A DNA stretch of 64,000 bases from Ceratotherium simum simum (taxonomy: Eukaryota; Chordata; Mammalia; Perissodactyla; Rhinocerotidae): contig NW_004454177.1 in assembly GCF_000283155.1 (NCBI RefSeq), positions 8,630,674 through 8,694,673 of the forward strand, written 5' to 3'. A program made the position numbers and the translations under genes. Numbering within the stretch: position 1 is the stretch's first letter; each line of letters opens with the position of its first letter. Of this stretch, positions 63,691 to 64,000 are shown in pieces. A model generated the notes under the pieces. The model was not told where the DNA came from. It saw nothing but the letters and a program-made list of their open reading frames with translations, and searched no databases.

Positions 63691-64000
63691 CAGCAGAGGG
63701 AAGAGTTGGATTAACCTCAGTCCTGACAGGAAATGAAACCCAGTTAAATTTCAACGTCCTTCTGGAAATTAATTTCTTTTGACTTATTCATGATTATTAC
63801 TTTAATCAAAATGAAATGTCTTACTTAAAGGCAAATGATTAGTTCTGCTAATAGAAAGGTAAAAAAGAATCTTAATCTATGAACTTTCTATTGTTCTTCC
63901 TGGCTGATATTGGTGGGAGTTAGACATCGTTAGAAAGCTGAGTGTGTTCCCAGTGAAGTCTCCTTTCACCTCCTTCTGAACAGATCTCCCCTCCTACAGC
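63691..64000. other. AT-rich end of window, no recognised feature
   Basis: Repeat-free by eye. Includes ATTAATTTCTTTTGACTTA and AATGATTAGTTC homeodomain-like words. Cut by the window edge. Confidence 0.35.

Overview
This is nuclear DNA from a mammal, very probably an equid or another perissodactyl. The best evidence is three copies of the tRNA-derived SINE family ERE (equine repetitive element) at about 1752-2001, 27550-27793 and 28879-29230, each flanked by its own target-site duplication. The rest of the repeat content is the common placental set: L2 and MIR fragments, L1 pieces, MLT1-type MaLR LTRs, a class III (ERVL-type) retroviral fossil, CR1/L3-like scraps, and CA, TTTTA, ATCT and TTCC microsatellites. 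CpG is depleted and there is no CpG island.

I find no protein-coding gene that I can support. Every open frame is short (at most 200 codons) and is explained by repeats, by low-complexity pyrimidine tracts or by chance. I see no rRNA, no functional tRNA, no CRISPR array, no bacterial-style operon and no recognisable exon chain. The window looks like intergenic or deep intronic sequence. I cannot name the chromosome or the neighbouring genes.

Layout. 1-5.1 kb: AT-rich sequence, an ERE, an MLT1-like LTR and a long antisense L2 lying tail to tail with a sense L2. 5.1-12.5 kb: MIRs, a long sense L2 with a decayed reverse-transcriptase region, a TC/CA microsatellite and an MLT1-like LTR. 12.5-20 kb: little-repeated blocks, and a MIR split by two tandem antisense L1 3' pieces. 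20-28 kb: a CTCF-like site, another MLT1-like LTR, a disrupted L1, single-copy-looking blocks and the second ERE inside a MIR. 28-36 kb: a HAL1/L1-like sense element carrying the third ERE, a sense L2, the 5' part of an antisense L1 and less certain old repeats. 36-44 kb: an antisense L2 with a foreign island, the ERVL-type fossil, an ATCT microsatellite and a sense L1 3' end. 44-64 kb: pyrimidine tracts, G/C-run motifs, two sense L2s, an antisense L2, several MIRs and more low-repeat blocks.

No genes here can be said to work together. The most plausible function is cis-regulation. Several 130-460 bp blocks lack repeats and carry clusters of homeodomain, FOX, PBX/HOX, nuclear-receptor, GATA or octamer-like words: about 10205-10345, 14225-14400, 18050-18180, 24640-24905, 27005-27190, 45455-45655, 46680-46920 and 57960-58420. 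That reading is inference from one sequence and needs cross-species alignment. I did not find a previously undescribed system. The odder observations are nested and tandem repeat arrangements, a perfect 13-bp-arm palindrome, two CRE-like sites duplicated 30 bp apart, and one splice-bounded candidate exon on the minus strand.
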